A DNA stretch of 64,000 nucleotides from Microbacterium sp. T32 (GTDB lineage Bacteria; Actinomycetota; Actinomycetes; Actinomycetales; Microbacteriaceae): assembly GCF_001619615.1 (NCBI RefSeq), contig NZ_LQQP01000023.1, positions 1 to 64,000 of the forward strand, in the 5' to 3' direction. Below, in pieces: positions 1 through 8,247 of this stretch (its first letter is position 1; every line of letters starts with the position of its first letter). The position numbers and the translations under genes are program-made. The notes under the pieces were generated by a model that worked only from the letters and a program-made list of their open reading frames with translations, made no database searches and was not told the DNA's origin.

Positions 1-136
1 CGGCGGGGAGGGTGTCGGGGTCGTAGGTCACCCGCCGGTCGGGGGAGAGCGCCCGCACCTCGTCGGCGATCGCCCGTGCGTAGACCGCGACGCCGTGCGG
101 TCCCGCGGGCGTCAGCAGGACGGGACGCACGCTCAT
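1..136 (-). CDS. Glycosyltransferase-like protein (N-terminal fragment)
   Basis: Only the first 45 codons are inside the window; the gene continues past base 1. It starts at ATG 136, which overlaps the TGA of the upstream WcbI-like gene in an ATGA junction, so the two are translationally coupled. The visible N-terminus reads VLLTPAGPHGVAVYARAIAD, a first beta-strand plus Gly-containing loop typical of GT-B glycosyltransferases (GT4-like N-terminal domain). Its position beside four other glycosyltransferases supports this. The family assignment rests on the N-terminus and context only. Confidence 0.5.
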   Translation of the reverse strand, partial: MSVRPVLLTPAGPHGVAVYARAIADEVRALSPDRRVTYDPDTLPA

Positions 137-1071
137 GCCGCTCGCCATCGACGCAGGAGCGGCGCGAGCCGTTCCACCGCCGCGCTCACGAAGGCGGGGT
201 GCGCGGCGTACCACCGACGATGGGCCTCGGCGACGGTGTCGGCGTCGAGCGTCTCGCCCGCGACGATCCAGTCGCGTCGGGGCTCGGCATCCAGGTTCCA
301 GGTGTCGACGACCCACGGCTCGAGCGGCGCGTGCACGTCGGCGAGGATCGGGCGCCCGGGGTCGACCGCGGTGCCCGGCGCGCCGAGGGCCGCGACGATG
401 CGCTCGCCCAGCGGCAGGAACACGGCGTTGCCCGGGTGGTTCACGGTGCGCGCGAGGTCGGCGACGACGGGGGCGTACAGATCGGATGCCACGACGTCGA
501 CGCCGAGGGCCTCGCGGCGGCGCAGCTCGGCGAGGGAGTCCTCGGCCACGGATCGCACCGCCTCCACCGGGAGGGTGGCGGCCACCGGGAGCCCCGCCGC
601 CTCCGCGAGCAGCCGGACGTCGTGGTACGCCACGAGCGGCGAGTCCTCGTCGACGCCGGGCACGCGGATCGCGGCCTGGAACGGGTGCAGTCCGCCGAAG
701 CGGAGCGAGGGCACGACGACCGTCCGGGCGTGGGCGGGCAGCGCCGCGCGCAGCTGGGCGGTGCCGAGCGGCAGGCCGCGGTAGTCGTCGCGGATGGGCT
801 GGACGATGAGGAACGACGCGCGCGCCAGCAGGCGGTGCAGGCGTTGGGCATCCGCGGCATCCATCTCGTGCACGGCCGGGATCCGCACGCCGGGGTGCGC
901 GTCGTTCGACACGACGAGTCGGATCGACTCGGCCTGGCAATTGCCCACGACGACGCCGTACCCCTCGGGCGCGGGAGCGTCGCCGAAGAACTCCGCGTAG
1001 TGCCGACGGCGCGCTAGCACCGCCGCATCCTCGTCCGCAAGGCTCTCGGAACCGCTCTCACTGCCGCGCAT
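133..1071 (-). CDS. WcbI-family polysaccharide biosynthesis protein (putative acetyltransferase)
   Basis: Protein of 312 aa. The region after an acidic N-terminal stretch contains the family signature VVGNCQAESIRLVV, the GNCQ motif of WcbI-type proteins, which are SGNH-like and implicated in capsule or polysaccharide assembly (seen plus family knowledge). A later HPGNAVFLPLGERI segment also fits the family. I chose ATG 1071; no convincing ribosome binding site precedes it. The gene overlaps the downstream partial glycosyltransferase by 4 nt and is divergent from the glycosyltransferase operon on the plus strand. Its inferred role is modification of the glycan built by the neighbouring transferases; the substrate is unknown. 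Confidence 0.7.
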   Translation of the reverse strand: MRGSESGSESLADEDAAVLARRRHYAEFFGDAPAPEGYGVVVGNCQAESIRLVVSNDAHPGVRIPAVHEMDAADAQRLHRLLARASFLIVQPIRDDYRGLPLGTAQLRAALPAHARTVVVPSLRFGGLHPFQAAIRVPGVDEDSPLVAYHDVRLLAEAAGLPVAATLPVEAVRSVAEDSLAELRRREALGVDVVASDLYAPVVADLARTVNHPGNAVFLPLGERIVAALGAPGTAVDPGRPILADVHAPLEPWVVDTWNLDAEPRRDWIVAGETLDADTVAEAHRRWYAAHPAFVSAAVERLAPLLRRWRAA

Positions 1072-1221
1072 GATGTGAACGTACGCCGTCGGTGCCGTCG
1101 CCTTCGCAACGGTCCCGTTGCCTTGCGACCTCTCTCCTGATGCGATACACGCCCCCACCGCCGTAGCACAGGAGGACTCCCGATCGACACCGCAGCCCCT
1201 CGCCGGATCCGAGTCGCCGCC

Positions 1222-2274
1222 GTGCCCGCCGGGCACCCGTACACCCGAGCCGTGACCGACGAGCGCGTCGTCGACCTCCGGTCCGACCCGCCGCCGCCCG
1301 GCGCCGCCCCCGGGCAGTGGTGGCCGCCGCAGGTGCTGCTGCCGACGTGGCTCGACGCGCACGCCGACGAGATCGACCTGGTCCACGTGCACTTCGGCAG
1401 CGAGTCGTACTCGGCGGACGAATTGACGGCGACGGTGGATGCTCTCCGCCGCCGCGGCATCCCGCTCGTCTACACGGTGCACGACCTCGAGAACCCGCAG
1501 CTGACCGACCAGCTCGCGCACCACGCCGCCCTCGCCGTTCTCATCGGGGGCGCCGACGCCCTCACGACCCTCACGGCCGCGACCGCGGCGGAGGTGGAAC
1601 GCGACTACGGCCGCTCCCCCGAGGTGATCCCGCACCCGACGCTCGTCGACGGCGGGACCCTCCCCACCGGACTCCCGCGCACGGCCACCCGCGTCGGCGT
1701 CCACCTGCGCGATCTCCGGCCCAACATCGACGGCGTCGGGACCACCGCGACGCTCGTCCGCGCCGTCGCCGACCTCCGGGCGCGCGGGGTGGACGTCGAG
1801 GCCGTGGTGCGCCTCAACGAGAGAGTGCGCGACGCCGAGGCCGCGGCATCCGTCCACGCCCTCGCCGGGAACGCCGACGGCGTGACGCTCGAGCGGTCGC
1901 CACGCCTCGACGACGACGCGCTCGCGGCGTGGCTCGCCGACCTCGACGCGTGCGTGCTGCCGTACTCGCACGGCACGCATTCCGGGTGGGCCGAGCTCTG
2001 CTACGACCTCGCGGTCCCGGTCGTCGGCACGCGCGTCGGCCACGTGGCATCCCAGCACCCGGGCGACTTCCACCTGTTCGGCCTCGGCGATCCGGTGTCG
2101 CTGGAGCGGGCGATCGTGGATGCCACGGCCCCCGCGTGGTCGGTCCCGGGGTCTGACGCACGGGCCGCCGAAGTCGCCCGCCGTCGCGAAGAGCGGCTCG
2201 ACGAGCGCGAGCGGGTGCGGGCGGCACACGTCGCGCTGTACCGCCGGTCGCTCCGGGCGGAGCACGCGGCATGA
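1222..2274 (+). CDS. GT-B glycosyltransferase (GT4-like)
   Basis: Given here from GTG 1222 (350 aa), but translation probably starts earlier. A perfect AGGAGG (1170-1175) stands 7 nt before an in-frame ATC at 1183, and the 13 extra codons add the strand RIRVAAVPAGHPY expected at the start of a GT-B fold. No ATG, GTG or TTG lies between. The protein has LVHVHFG and a VYTVHDLENP segment of the N-terminal Rossmann domain, then a C-terminal donor-binding half ending near VLPYSHGTHSGWAELCYDL. It overlaps the next glycosyltransferase by 4 nt (ATGA). Its likely role is sugar transfer in cell-surface glycan synthesis. Confidence 0.75.
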   Translation: MPAGHPYTRAVTDERVVDLRSDPPPPGAAPGQWWPPQVLLPTWLDAHADEIDLVHVHFGSESYSADELTATVDALRRRGIPLVYTVHDLENPQLTDQLAHHAALAVLIGGADALTTLTAATAAEVERDYGRSPEVIPHPTLVDGGTLPTGLPRTATRVGVHLRDLRPNIDGVGTTATLVRAVADLRARGVDVEAVVRLNERVRDAEAAASVHALAGNADGVTLERSPRLDDDALAAWLADLDACVLPYSHGTHSGWAELCYDLAVPVVGTRVGHVASQHPGDFHLFGLGDPVSLERAIVDATAPAWSVPGSDARAAEVARRREERLDERERVRAAHVALYRRSLRAEHAA

Positions 2275-3404
2275 CCCGCGCGCTGAACCGCATGCGGGTA
2301 CTCGTCGTCGCCCCGTCGCGGTACCCGCTGCGCCAACCGCACGCCGGCGGCCTCGAGGCGACGGTGTGGGACCGCGTGCGGTGGCTGCGCGACCGCGGAC
2401 ACGAGGTGACGCTGTGTGCCGCGGAAGGTTCGGACTTCCTCGAGGACTCGGCCTACGCCCTGCCCGCGCCGGAATGGTCGCGCGTCGAGGACGCCTCCGA
2501 CACCGGGTACCCCGAGGGGTACGCCGCGGCGACCGACGCCGCACACGCGGCGCTCCTCGAACGCCTCCGAGACGAACGGCACCGCTTCGACGTCATCGAC
2601 AACCACAGCCTGCACCCCGCTCCGATCCGGTGGAGCCGGGATGCCGGCATCCCGGTCGTCACGACCTTGCACACGCCGCCGCTCGAACCGCTGCTCGAGG
2701 CCGCCGCGTACGCCCGCGGGAGCGCGCACCGCTTCGTCGCGGTGAGCCAGGCCACCGCCCGCGCGTGGTCGGTGGAGGGCGTCGATGCCTTCGTCTTCCC
2801 GAACGGCATCGACACCGACCGCTGGACCCGCGGACCGGGCGGCTCGCGGTGGGTGTGGTCGGGGCGCATCGTGCCCGAGAAGGCCCCGCACCTCGCGATC
2901 GAAGCGGCCCGGGTCGTGGATGCCGAGATCGTCGTCGCCGGGCGCATCGGCGACGTCGACTACTTCCAGCAGGAGGTCGCCCCGCGGCTGGGTGACCGCG
3001 CGCGCTACGTCGGCGCGCTGCATCAGCCGGACCTCTGCCGACTGGTCGGCGCCTCGGCCGTCGCGCTCGTGACACCCATGTGGGAGGAGCCGTTCGGGCT
3101 GGTGATCGCGGAAGCCCTCACCACCGGAACCCCCGTGGCCGCGTTCGACATCGGCGGGGTGTCGGAGGTGCTCGCCGGGATGCCGGGCACCGCCGCCGTC
3201 ATGCCGGGCGACGTCACCGCGCTCGCCCACGCGGCCCGCGATCTCGCCGCCCAGGGGCAGCGCGAACCGCTGACGCGCGTGTGGACGCGGCGCGCGGCCG
3301 TGCGCGAGCACGCCCTGAGCCGCCGGTACCGCGACGTCGAACGCGTGCTCGCGCACACCGCGCAGCCGGCCGCCGAGCGCCGTGTTCCGGCGGTGTCGTG
3401 GTGA
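2271..3404 (+). CDS. Glycosyltransferase family 4 protein
   Basis: Protein of 377 aa with both GT-B halves. The N-terminal domain has PHAGGLEATVWDRVRWLRDRGHEVTL and VVTTLHTPPLEPL. The C-terminal GT1/GT4 domain has WSGRIVPEKAPHLAIEA and the nucleotide-sugar site MWEEPFGLVIAEALTTGTPV, with the EPFGLVIAEA glutamates typical of retaining GT4 enzymes. Start ATG 2271 overlaps the upstream TGA; an internal ATG at 2292 (MRVLVVAP) is an alternative that begins exactly at strand 1. It is the second gene of a four-gene overlapping operon. The acceptor and donor are unknown. Confidence 0.85.
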   Translation: MTRALNRMRVLVVAPSRYPLRQPHAGGLEATVWDRVRWLRDRGHEVTLCAAEGSDFLEDSAYALPAPEWSRVEDASDTGYPEGYAAATDAAHAALLERLRDERHRFDVIDNHSLHPAPIRWSRDAGIPVVTTLHTPPLEPLLEAAAYARGSAHRFVAVSQATARAWSVEGVDAFVFPNGIDTDRWTRGPGGSRWVWSGRIVPEKAPHLAIEAARVVDAEIVVAGRIGDVDYFQQEVAPRLGDRARYVGALHQPDLCRLVGASAVALVTPMWEEPFGLVIAEALTTGTPVAAFDIGGVSEVLAGMPGTAAVMPGDVTALAHAARDLAAQGQREPLTRVWTRRAAVREHALSRRYRDVERVLAHTAQPAAERRVPAVSW

Positions 3405-4399
3405 TCGGCTGGTACGTCCACCATCACGGGTTCGGGCACGTGGCGCGTTTCCTCGCGGTGCACCCGCACCTGCGCGGACCCGTGCGCGCGTTCTCGTCGC
3501 TCCCCCGCCCCGCGGCGCTCGCCGACGACGTGGAGTGGGTCGTGCTCCCCGACGATGCCGACGCGGTCGAACGCGAGGACGGCAGCCGCTTCGACCCGCG
3601 GCACGCCGACCCGACCGTCCGCGGCGCGCTGCACTGGGCGCCGCACGACCACCCCGGGCACCGCGCCCGCCTCGCGCGGATCGCCGCCGGTGCCGCGGAT
3701 CTTCGCGCGATGGTCGTCGATGTGAGCGCCGAGGTCGTGGCCTTCGCGCGACTGCTCGGTCTCCGGACCATCGCGGTCACGCAGCCGGGCGAGCGCACCG
3801 ACGCGGCGCACGCGCTCGCGTACGACCTGGCCGACCGCATCCTCGCGCCGTGGGCGCACGGCGCCGTCCCCGCCGGAGCCTTGGCGGCCCGCACCGACCG
3901 CGTCGTGTGGACGGGCGGAATCTCGCGGTACGACGGGCGAGGAGCGACCACGCCGGACGCCGGCCGCACCGTGCTGTTCCTCGGCCGCGTTCTCGACGAC
4001 GACGTGCGCCGGGATGCCGAGCGCCTCCTCGCCGCGGCCGGATGGCGCACGCACGCCGTCGGGCACGACGCGGACTCGCGCATCGACGACCCGTGGCCGC
4101 TCGTGACCTCGCACACCGTCGTCGTCAGCGCGGCGGGACAGAACAGCATCGCCGACCTCGCCGCGGCGGGAGCGCGCGCGGTCGTCGTCGCGCAGGACCG
4201 TCCCTTCGACGAGCAGCGTCACACCGCGTGCGCGCTGCACCGGTGGGGGCTCGCGCGCGTCGCGCCGGAGGGCGTCGACGCCGCGGGGATCCTCGCGCTC
4301 GTCGAAGCCGCCGCGTCCGACGAGCCCGACTGGTCGCGGTGGCAGGTGGTCGGCGCCGCCCAGCGCGCCGCCGAAGCCGTTGAGGCGATGCTGCCGTGA
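3401..4399 (+). CDS. GT28/MurG-like glycosyltransferase
   Basis: Protein of about 332 aa, starting at GTG 3401 (GTGA overlap with the preceding stop) or GTG 3398. The N-terminus WYVHHHGFGHVARFLAV carries the HHGxGH loop found in glycosyltransferases of the UDP-glycosyltransferase/MurG type. The C-terminal half has RTVLFLGRVLDD and VVSAAGQNSIADLAAAGARA, the GT28_C donor-site motif, followed by DRPFDEQ. It is third in the operon and overlaps the next gene by 4 nt. The likely role is transfer of a sugar in surface glycan assembly; the specificity cannot be read from the sequence. Confidence 0.75.
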   Translation: MIGWYVHHHGFGHVARFLAVHPHLRGPVRAFSSLPRPAALADDVEWVVLPDDADAVEREDGSRFDPRHADPTVRGALHWAPHDHPGHRARLARIAAGAADLRAMVVDVSAEVVAFARLLGLRTIAVTQPGERTDAAHALAYDLADRILAPWAHGAVPAGALAARTDRVVWTGGISRYDGRGATTPDAGRTVLFLGRVLDDDVRRDAERLLAAAGWRTHAVGHDADSRIDDPWPLVTSHTVVVSAAGQNSIADLAAAGARAVVVAQDRPFDEQRHTACALHRWGLARVAPEGVDAAGILALVEAAASDEPDWSRWQVVGAAQRAAEAVEAMLP

Positions 4400-5211
4400 G
4401 GATCGCGGTCCTGACGGTCGCCTCCGCCGCCCGACGCGCACACCTGGAACGCCAACGTGCGGTGCTCGCCGAGGTCGCGCCGGACATCGCCCGGGTGGAG
4501 GTGTTCCTCGACGCGGCGCTGCCCGACGGCATCCGGGATGCCGACGTCCGCACGCTGCACGTGCCGCCCGGCCCGCACGGACTCCGCGTGGGCGCGGGAC
4601 GCAACGCGGCAGCCGCGGCCGCGATCGCGGAGGGGGCGGAACTGCTCGTGTTCCTCGACGTCGACTGCCTGCCGGGACCCGAGGTGTTCGCGCGGTACGC
4701 CGACGCCGCCGCGGCCCACCCCGACGCGCTGCTCGCCGGGCCGGTGACGTACCTGGCGAGCGTGCAGCGTCCGGCCGTGGCCGACCTGCCGCACGTGACG
4801 CGCCCGCACCGGGCACGGCCGGCGCTGCCCGCCGGCGAGACGCGCGTCGCGGAGCCGGACGAATACGACCTGTTCTGGTCGCTGTCCTTCGCCGTCACCC
4901 CGGCGACGTGGCAGCGCCTCGGCGGCTTCCACGACGCCTACGAGGGCTACGGCGCGGAGGACACCGACCTCGCATGGACCGCGCGGGCCGCCGGCGTTCC
5001 GCTCGTGTGGACGGGCGGGGCGGATGCCTATCACCAGTGGCATCCGGTGTCCTCGCGGCCCTGGCAGCACCTGGACGACATCCTCCGCAACGGCGCCGCG
5101 TTCCACCGCCGCTGGGGCGTCTGGCCGATGCGCGGATGGCTCGAGGCGTTCGCCGCCGCCGGCGCGATCGAGCGCCGCGGCGACGCGTGGGTGCGGTCCC
5201 CCCGCGCGTGA
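4396..5211 (+). CDS. Glycosyltransferase family 2 protein
   Basis: Protein of 271 aa from GTG 4396 (GTGA overlap). It has a GT-A fold pattern: RIAVLTVASAARRAHLERQ at the start, VGAGRNAAAAAA, then the metal-binding LLVFLDVDCLPGPEVF (DxD). Later GGFHDAYEGYGAEDTDLAWTA contains the ED motif of the catalytic base region. This combination marks an inverting GT2 (galactosyltransferase-like C-terminal region). It ends the operon, and its stop codon TGA (5209-5211) lies inside the first base pairs of the palindromic element at 5206-5269. Confidence 0.85.
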   Translation: MRIAVLTVASAARRAHLERQRAVLAEVAPDIARVEVFLDAALPDGIRDADVRTLHVPPGPHGLRVGAGRNAAAAAAIAEGAELLVFLDVDCLPGPEVFARYADAAAAHPDALLAGPVTYLASVQRPAVADLPHVTRPHRARPALPAGETRVAEPDEYDLFWSLSFAVTPATWQRLGGFHDAYEGYGAEDTDLAWTARAAGVPLVWTGGADAYHQWHPVSSRPWQHLDDILRNGAAFHRRWGVWPMRGWLEAFAAAGAIERRGDAWVRSPRA

Positions 5212-5269
5212 GGGGTCAAGAATTGTCGCTTCGGCTGGGCCCGAAGCGACAATTCTTGACCCCTCACGC
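5206..5269. repeat. Palindromic intergenic element, copy 1
   Basis: A 64-bp near-perfect inverted repeat between convergent genes. The outer arm is GCGTGAGGGGTCA, the variable segment AGAATT, the inner arm GTCGCTTCGG, then a short loop and the complement (CCGAAGCGAC, AATTCT, TGACCCCTCACGC). It supplies the TGA stop of the GT2 gene. It would fold into a long hairpin and could terminate transcription from both sides, although no U-tract follows. Four related copies lie at 11783, 18130, 19539 and 23569. Confidence 0.9.
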
Positions 5270-5277
5270 GCCTGACA

Positions 5278-6438
5278 TCAACCCAGCGCCGCGCGCAGCG
5301 CGTCGACGATGCGCGTCGCGCGCGGGTCCTCGGACTCCATACGGTTCGTCACGAACGCGAAGCCCACGCGGGCGTCGAGGTCGGCGAACGCGACCTGCCC
5401 GCCGGCGCCGTCGTGCCCGATGCTGCTCGAGCCGAGGTAGCGGCGGGCCTCGGAGTCGAGCTGCATCCCGGCGCCCCACTCCGGCCATGGCGCGGGAGCG
5501 TCGAACACCGGAGCACCGCTCGTCCGCACGGCCCCGGCGGCACGGACCGTCGCGTCGTCGAGGAGCCGCACGCCCTCGGTCTCGGCCACGGTCGCCGACC
5601 ACATCGCCGCGAGCGCGCGAGCGGTCGCGATTCCGCCGGCGCCGGGGATCACCGCGGCGCGGACGTCGTCGGCGTTGAAGCCGTCGTCCTCCGTCACGAG
5701 AGTGGGCGGCAGGGCGCCGCCGAGGGTCATCGCCCGGTCGAGCCAGTCGACGCCGTGGGGGTCGCGCGCGGCGGCCTGCGCGGCGACGCCCGCGGCGAGG
5801 GTCGGTCCCACCTCGAGGTGGGCGACGGATGCCGCGACCTCCGCCGGCATCCTGAGCCAGGCCCCGCCCCCGACCGCGTCCGCCATCTCGGCGAAGGCGG
5901 CGGAGATCCCGACTCCCCCGGCGCGCCGCACGATCTCGCCGGAGATCCAGCCGTGCGTGAGCGCGTGGTACGCCCACCCTTCGCCGGGGGTCCAGAGGGG
6001 CGCCTGCGCCGCGATGATCGCGGACACCGCGTCGAAGTCCAGCAGCTGGGTGCGGCTGACGTCGACGCGCGGCGCCGAGACCCCGGCGCGGTGCGCGAGC
6101 GCGTCGCCGACGGTTACGGTGTCCTTCCCCTCGACGCCGAATTCCGGCCACAGCTCCGCGAGCGGACGGTCGTAATCGAGGCGACCGGATGCCACGAGCC
6201 GGGCGGCGAGGATCGACATCAGGCCCTTGGTGCACGAGAACACCACGGTCGGGGTGTCGCGATCCCACGGGCGGCCGACGCGGGAGTCGGCGATGCCACC
6301 CCACAGGTCCACGACCTCACGACCGTCGACGCGCACCGACAGGGCGCCGCCCATGCCCGGGTGGCTCTCGAACGCCGCGCGGAACGCCTCGGCGACCGCC
6401 TCGAACCCGGATGCCACGAACCCCTGCGCCGCGGTCAT
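5278..6438 (-). CDS. Beta-lactamase-fold serine hydrolase (esterase-like)
   Basis: Protein of 386 aa from ATG 6438, overlapping the upstream gene by 4 nt. It shows the class C beta-lactamase/EstB fold: catalytic SCTKG (SxxK, nucleophile Ser), a later YHALTHGWISGEIVRR with the YxxxxHG pattern typical of EstB-type esterases, and a C-terminal SSSIGHDGAGGQVAFAD that corresponds to the HxG box. No signal peptide is visible, so it is probably cytoplasmic. It is last in the sugar ABC operon, so it could deacylate imported oligosaccharides; that is inference. A peptidase role cannot be excluded. Confidence 0.8.
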   Translation of the reverse strand: MTAAQGFVASGFEAVAEAFRAAFESHPGMGGALSVRVDGREVVDLWGGIADSRVGRPWDRDTPTVVFSCTKGLMSILAARLVASGRLDYDRPLAELWPEFGVEGKDTVTVGDALAHRAGVSAPRVDVSRTQLLDFDAVSAIIAAQAPLWTPGEGWAYHALTHGWISGEIVRRAGGVGISAAFAEMADAVGGGAWLRMPAEVAASVAHLEVGPTLAAGVAAQAAARDPHGVDWLDRAMTLGGALPPTLVTEDDGFNADDVRAAVIPGAGGIATARALAAMWSATVAETEGVRLLDDATVRAAGAVRTSGAPVFDAPAPWPEWGAGMQLDSEARRYLGSSSIGHDGAGGQVAFADLDARVGFAFVTNRMESEDPRATRIVDALRAALG

Positions 6439-7391
6439 CGGACGAGCTCCGTCACCACGAGACGGTCGCCGTCCCACGCGACCGGCAGCGGGTCGGAGAG
6501 CGTGCCGACGAACGCGCCGTCGGCGGCGACGTTCTCGAACGCCAACAGCACGGGTCGGCCGTCGGCGTCCTCCGCGATGCGTCCGCTGTAGAGGTTCTCG
6601 GGTGCCACGATCGTCGCGCGGCCGACGTCGTACGGGCCGCGGGGGTCGTCCAGCGCCACGGCCCAGATGCCGCCGCGCTCGCCGGCCCGGTCGCCGGCGA
6701 GGTGCGCGGAGTCGCACGAGAAGACCAGAGCCCAGCGCCCGTCGACCTCCACCACCTGCGGCACCTCGAGGTGCGCGAACCCCGCGCCGGGAGTGCTGCG
6801 CGGCGGCCGCACCTCCCACCGCACGAGGTCCGGCGACCACGCGTGCCCGACGACTCCGCGGTCGCGCCCCGGGCCGTCGACGGCGCGGGCGGTGACGAGC
6901 ATGTGCCAGCCGTCCCCGTCGGGATCCGCGAACACCCACGGGTCGCGCCACGCCTCCTCGTGCCAGGTGCCGGCGGCGAGCGTCTCGTACCAGCGCGGGT
7001 CGGCCGCGACCACGACGGCGGGGTCCTTCCCCCACTCGGTCAGGTCCCGAGAGGTGGCGGCGAGCACCGTCTCGACGTTGGTGATCCGCCCCGGCTCGAG
7101 GAACCGTGACCCCGTGTAGAACATGCGCCACCCCGCCGCCGCCTCGACGATGCTGCCGGTCCAGGTGGCCGTGGCATCCGGAGCCTCTCCCCCGGCGGGC
7201 TCGAGCACCGTGCCGTGCACGGTCCACGAGCGCAGATCGCTCGAGGTCGCGTGCCCCACCGTGGCGTTGCGGTGGCGCAGGTCGGGGTCGCCGAGACTCG
7301 TCGGCGCCTGGAGGAAGAGCATGTGGTGGGTGTCGCCGTCGCGGGCGAGCCAGAAGTCCCAGACCCAGTGGTCGGGCAGCGTGAACGTCAT
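6435..7391 (-). CDS. GH32/GH43-like five-bladed propeller glycosidase
   Basis: Protein of 318 aa, no signal peptide. It starts HWVWDFWLARDGDTHHMLFLQAP, placing an Asp where GH32/68 enzymes carry the nucleophile. EEAWRDPWVFADPDGDGWHML holds the RDP motif that binds sugar and stabilises the transition state, and GFAHLEVPQVVEVDGRW holds a Glu in the position of the ECP acid/base. These three sites fit GH-J clan (fructan/sucrose) or related GH43 enzymes. Start ATG 7391. It is coupled to the downstream serine hydrolase and follows the permeases, so it probably hydrolyses the imported glycoside in the cytoplasm. Fructoside specificity is possible but unproven. Confidence 0.7.
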   Translation of the reverse strand: MTFTLPDHWVWDFWLARDGDTHHMLFLQAPTSLGDPDLRHRNATVGHATSSDLRSWTVHGTVLEPAGGEAPDATATWTGSIVEAAAGWRMFYTGSRFLEPGRITNVETVLAATSRDLTEWGKDPAVVVAADPRWYETLAAGTWHEEAWRDPWVFADPDGDGWHMLVTARAVDGPGRDRGVVGHAWSPDLVRWEVRPPRSTPGAGFAHLEVPQVVEVDGRWALVFSCDSAHLAGDRAGERGGIWAVALDDPRGPYDVGRATIVAPENLYSGRIAEDADGRPVLLAFENVAADGAFVGTLSDPLPVAWDGDRLVVTELVR

Positions 7392-7422
7392 GATGTCCGT
7401 TTCGGAAGGAGGATGGGGCCGC

Positions 7423-8247
7423 TCAGCCCTTGACGGCGCCCTGGACGAGCGCGCGGATGAACTGCCGCTGGAAGACGAGGAAGAGCAGCACGGCCGGCGT
7501 GATGATGATGAGCGCGCCCGCGTTCAGCAGCGGGATGCTGAGCGAGTACTGCCCCTGGAAGAAGGTGAGCGCGCCCGCGACGGTCCGCTGCAGCGGATCG
7601 GCGATGAGGACGACCGGGAGCAGGAACTGGTTCCAGGTCCAGATGAACAGCAGGATCGCCAGGGCCGAGAGGGCCGGCGTCGCCAACGGCAACTGGATGC
7701 TGCGGAACTCGCGCCACAGCGATGCCCCGTCCACGCGCGCGGCCTCGGACAGTTCGCGCGGGACGTTGATGAAGTGCGCGCGCATCCAGAACACGCCGAA
7801 GGGCATGTAGAGGCCGATCAGGGGGAAGATCACGGCCCACGGGGTGTTCACGGTTCCCATCGACTGCGCCTGGTAGTAGAGCGGGATGATCAGGGCCTCG
7901 AACGGGATGGTGAGGCCCAGCACGAAGAAGACGAGCACCCCGCGACCGAACCGCACCTGCAGCGACCCGAGGGCGTAGCCGGCGAGGGTCGCCGCGATGA
8001 GGCTCACGGGCACGACGCCGAGGACGATCACGAGGCTCGAGCCCATGAGCTGCCACACGTGACCGGTCTCGAACGCCGTGGCGAAGTTGCCCCACTGCGG
8101 GTCGGTCGGCCAGGTCAGGCCGGTCGGGTTGCGGTCGGCGGGCTGCAGCGCCGCCGAGAACATGCTGATCAGGGGCAGCAGCGTCACCATCGCGGCGACG
8201 GCGAGGAGGACGGTTCCGAGCACGCGCTCGGTGCGGCTGGCGATCAC
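7423..8247 (-). CDS. Carbohydrate ABC transporter permease, MalG type
   Basis: Protein of 274 aa with six predicted membrane helices. The EAA loop EAARVDGASLWREFRSIQLPLA, which docks on the ATPase, is clear. It ends with the QGAVKG tail typical of CUT1 MalG subunits. Start GTG 8247 overlaps the stop of the MalF partner (GTGA). No ATPase is encoded in the cassette, so the transporter must use a shared MsiK-like ATPase encoded elsewhere, as is common in actinobacteria. Confidence 0.9.
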   Translation of the reverse strand: MIASRTERVLGTVLLAVAAMVTLLPLISMFSAALQPADRNPTGLTWPTDPQWGNFATAFETGHVWQLMGSSLVIVLGVVPVSLIAATLAGYALGSLQVRFGRGVLVFFVLGLTIPFEALIIPLYYQAQSMGTVNTPWAVIFPLIGLYMPFGVFWMRAHFINVPRELSEAARVDGASLWREFRSIQLPLATPALSALAILLFIWTWNQFLLPVVLIADPLQRTVAGALTFFQGQYSLSIPLLNAGALIIITPAVLLFLVFQRQFIRALVQGAVKG

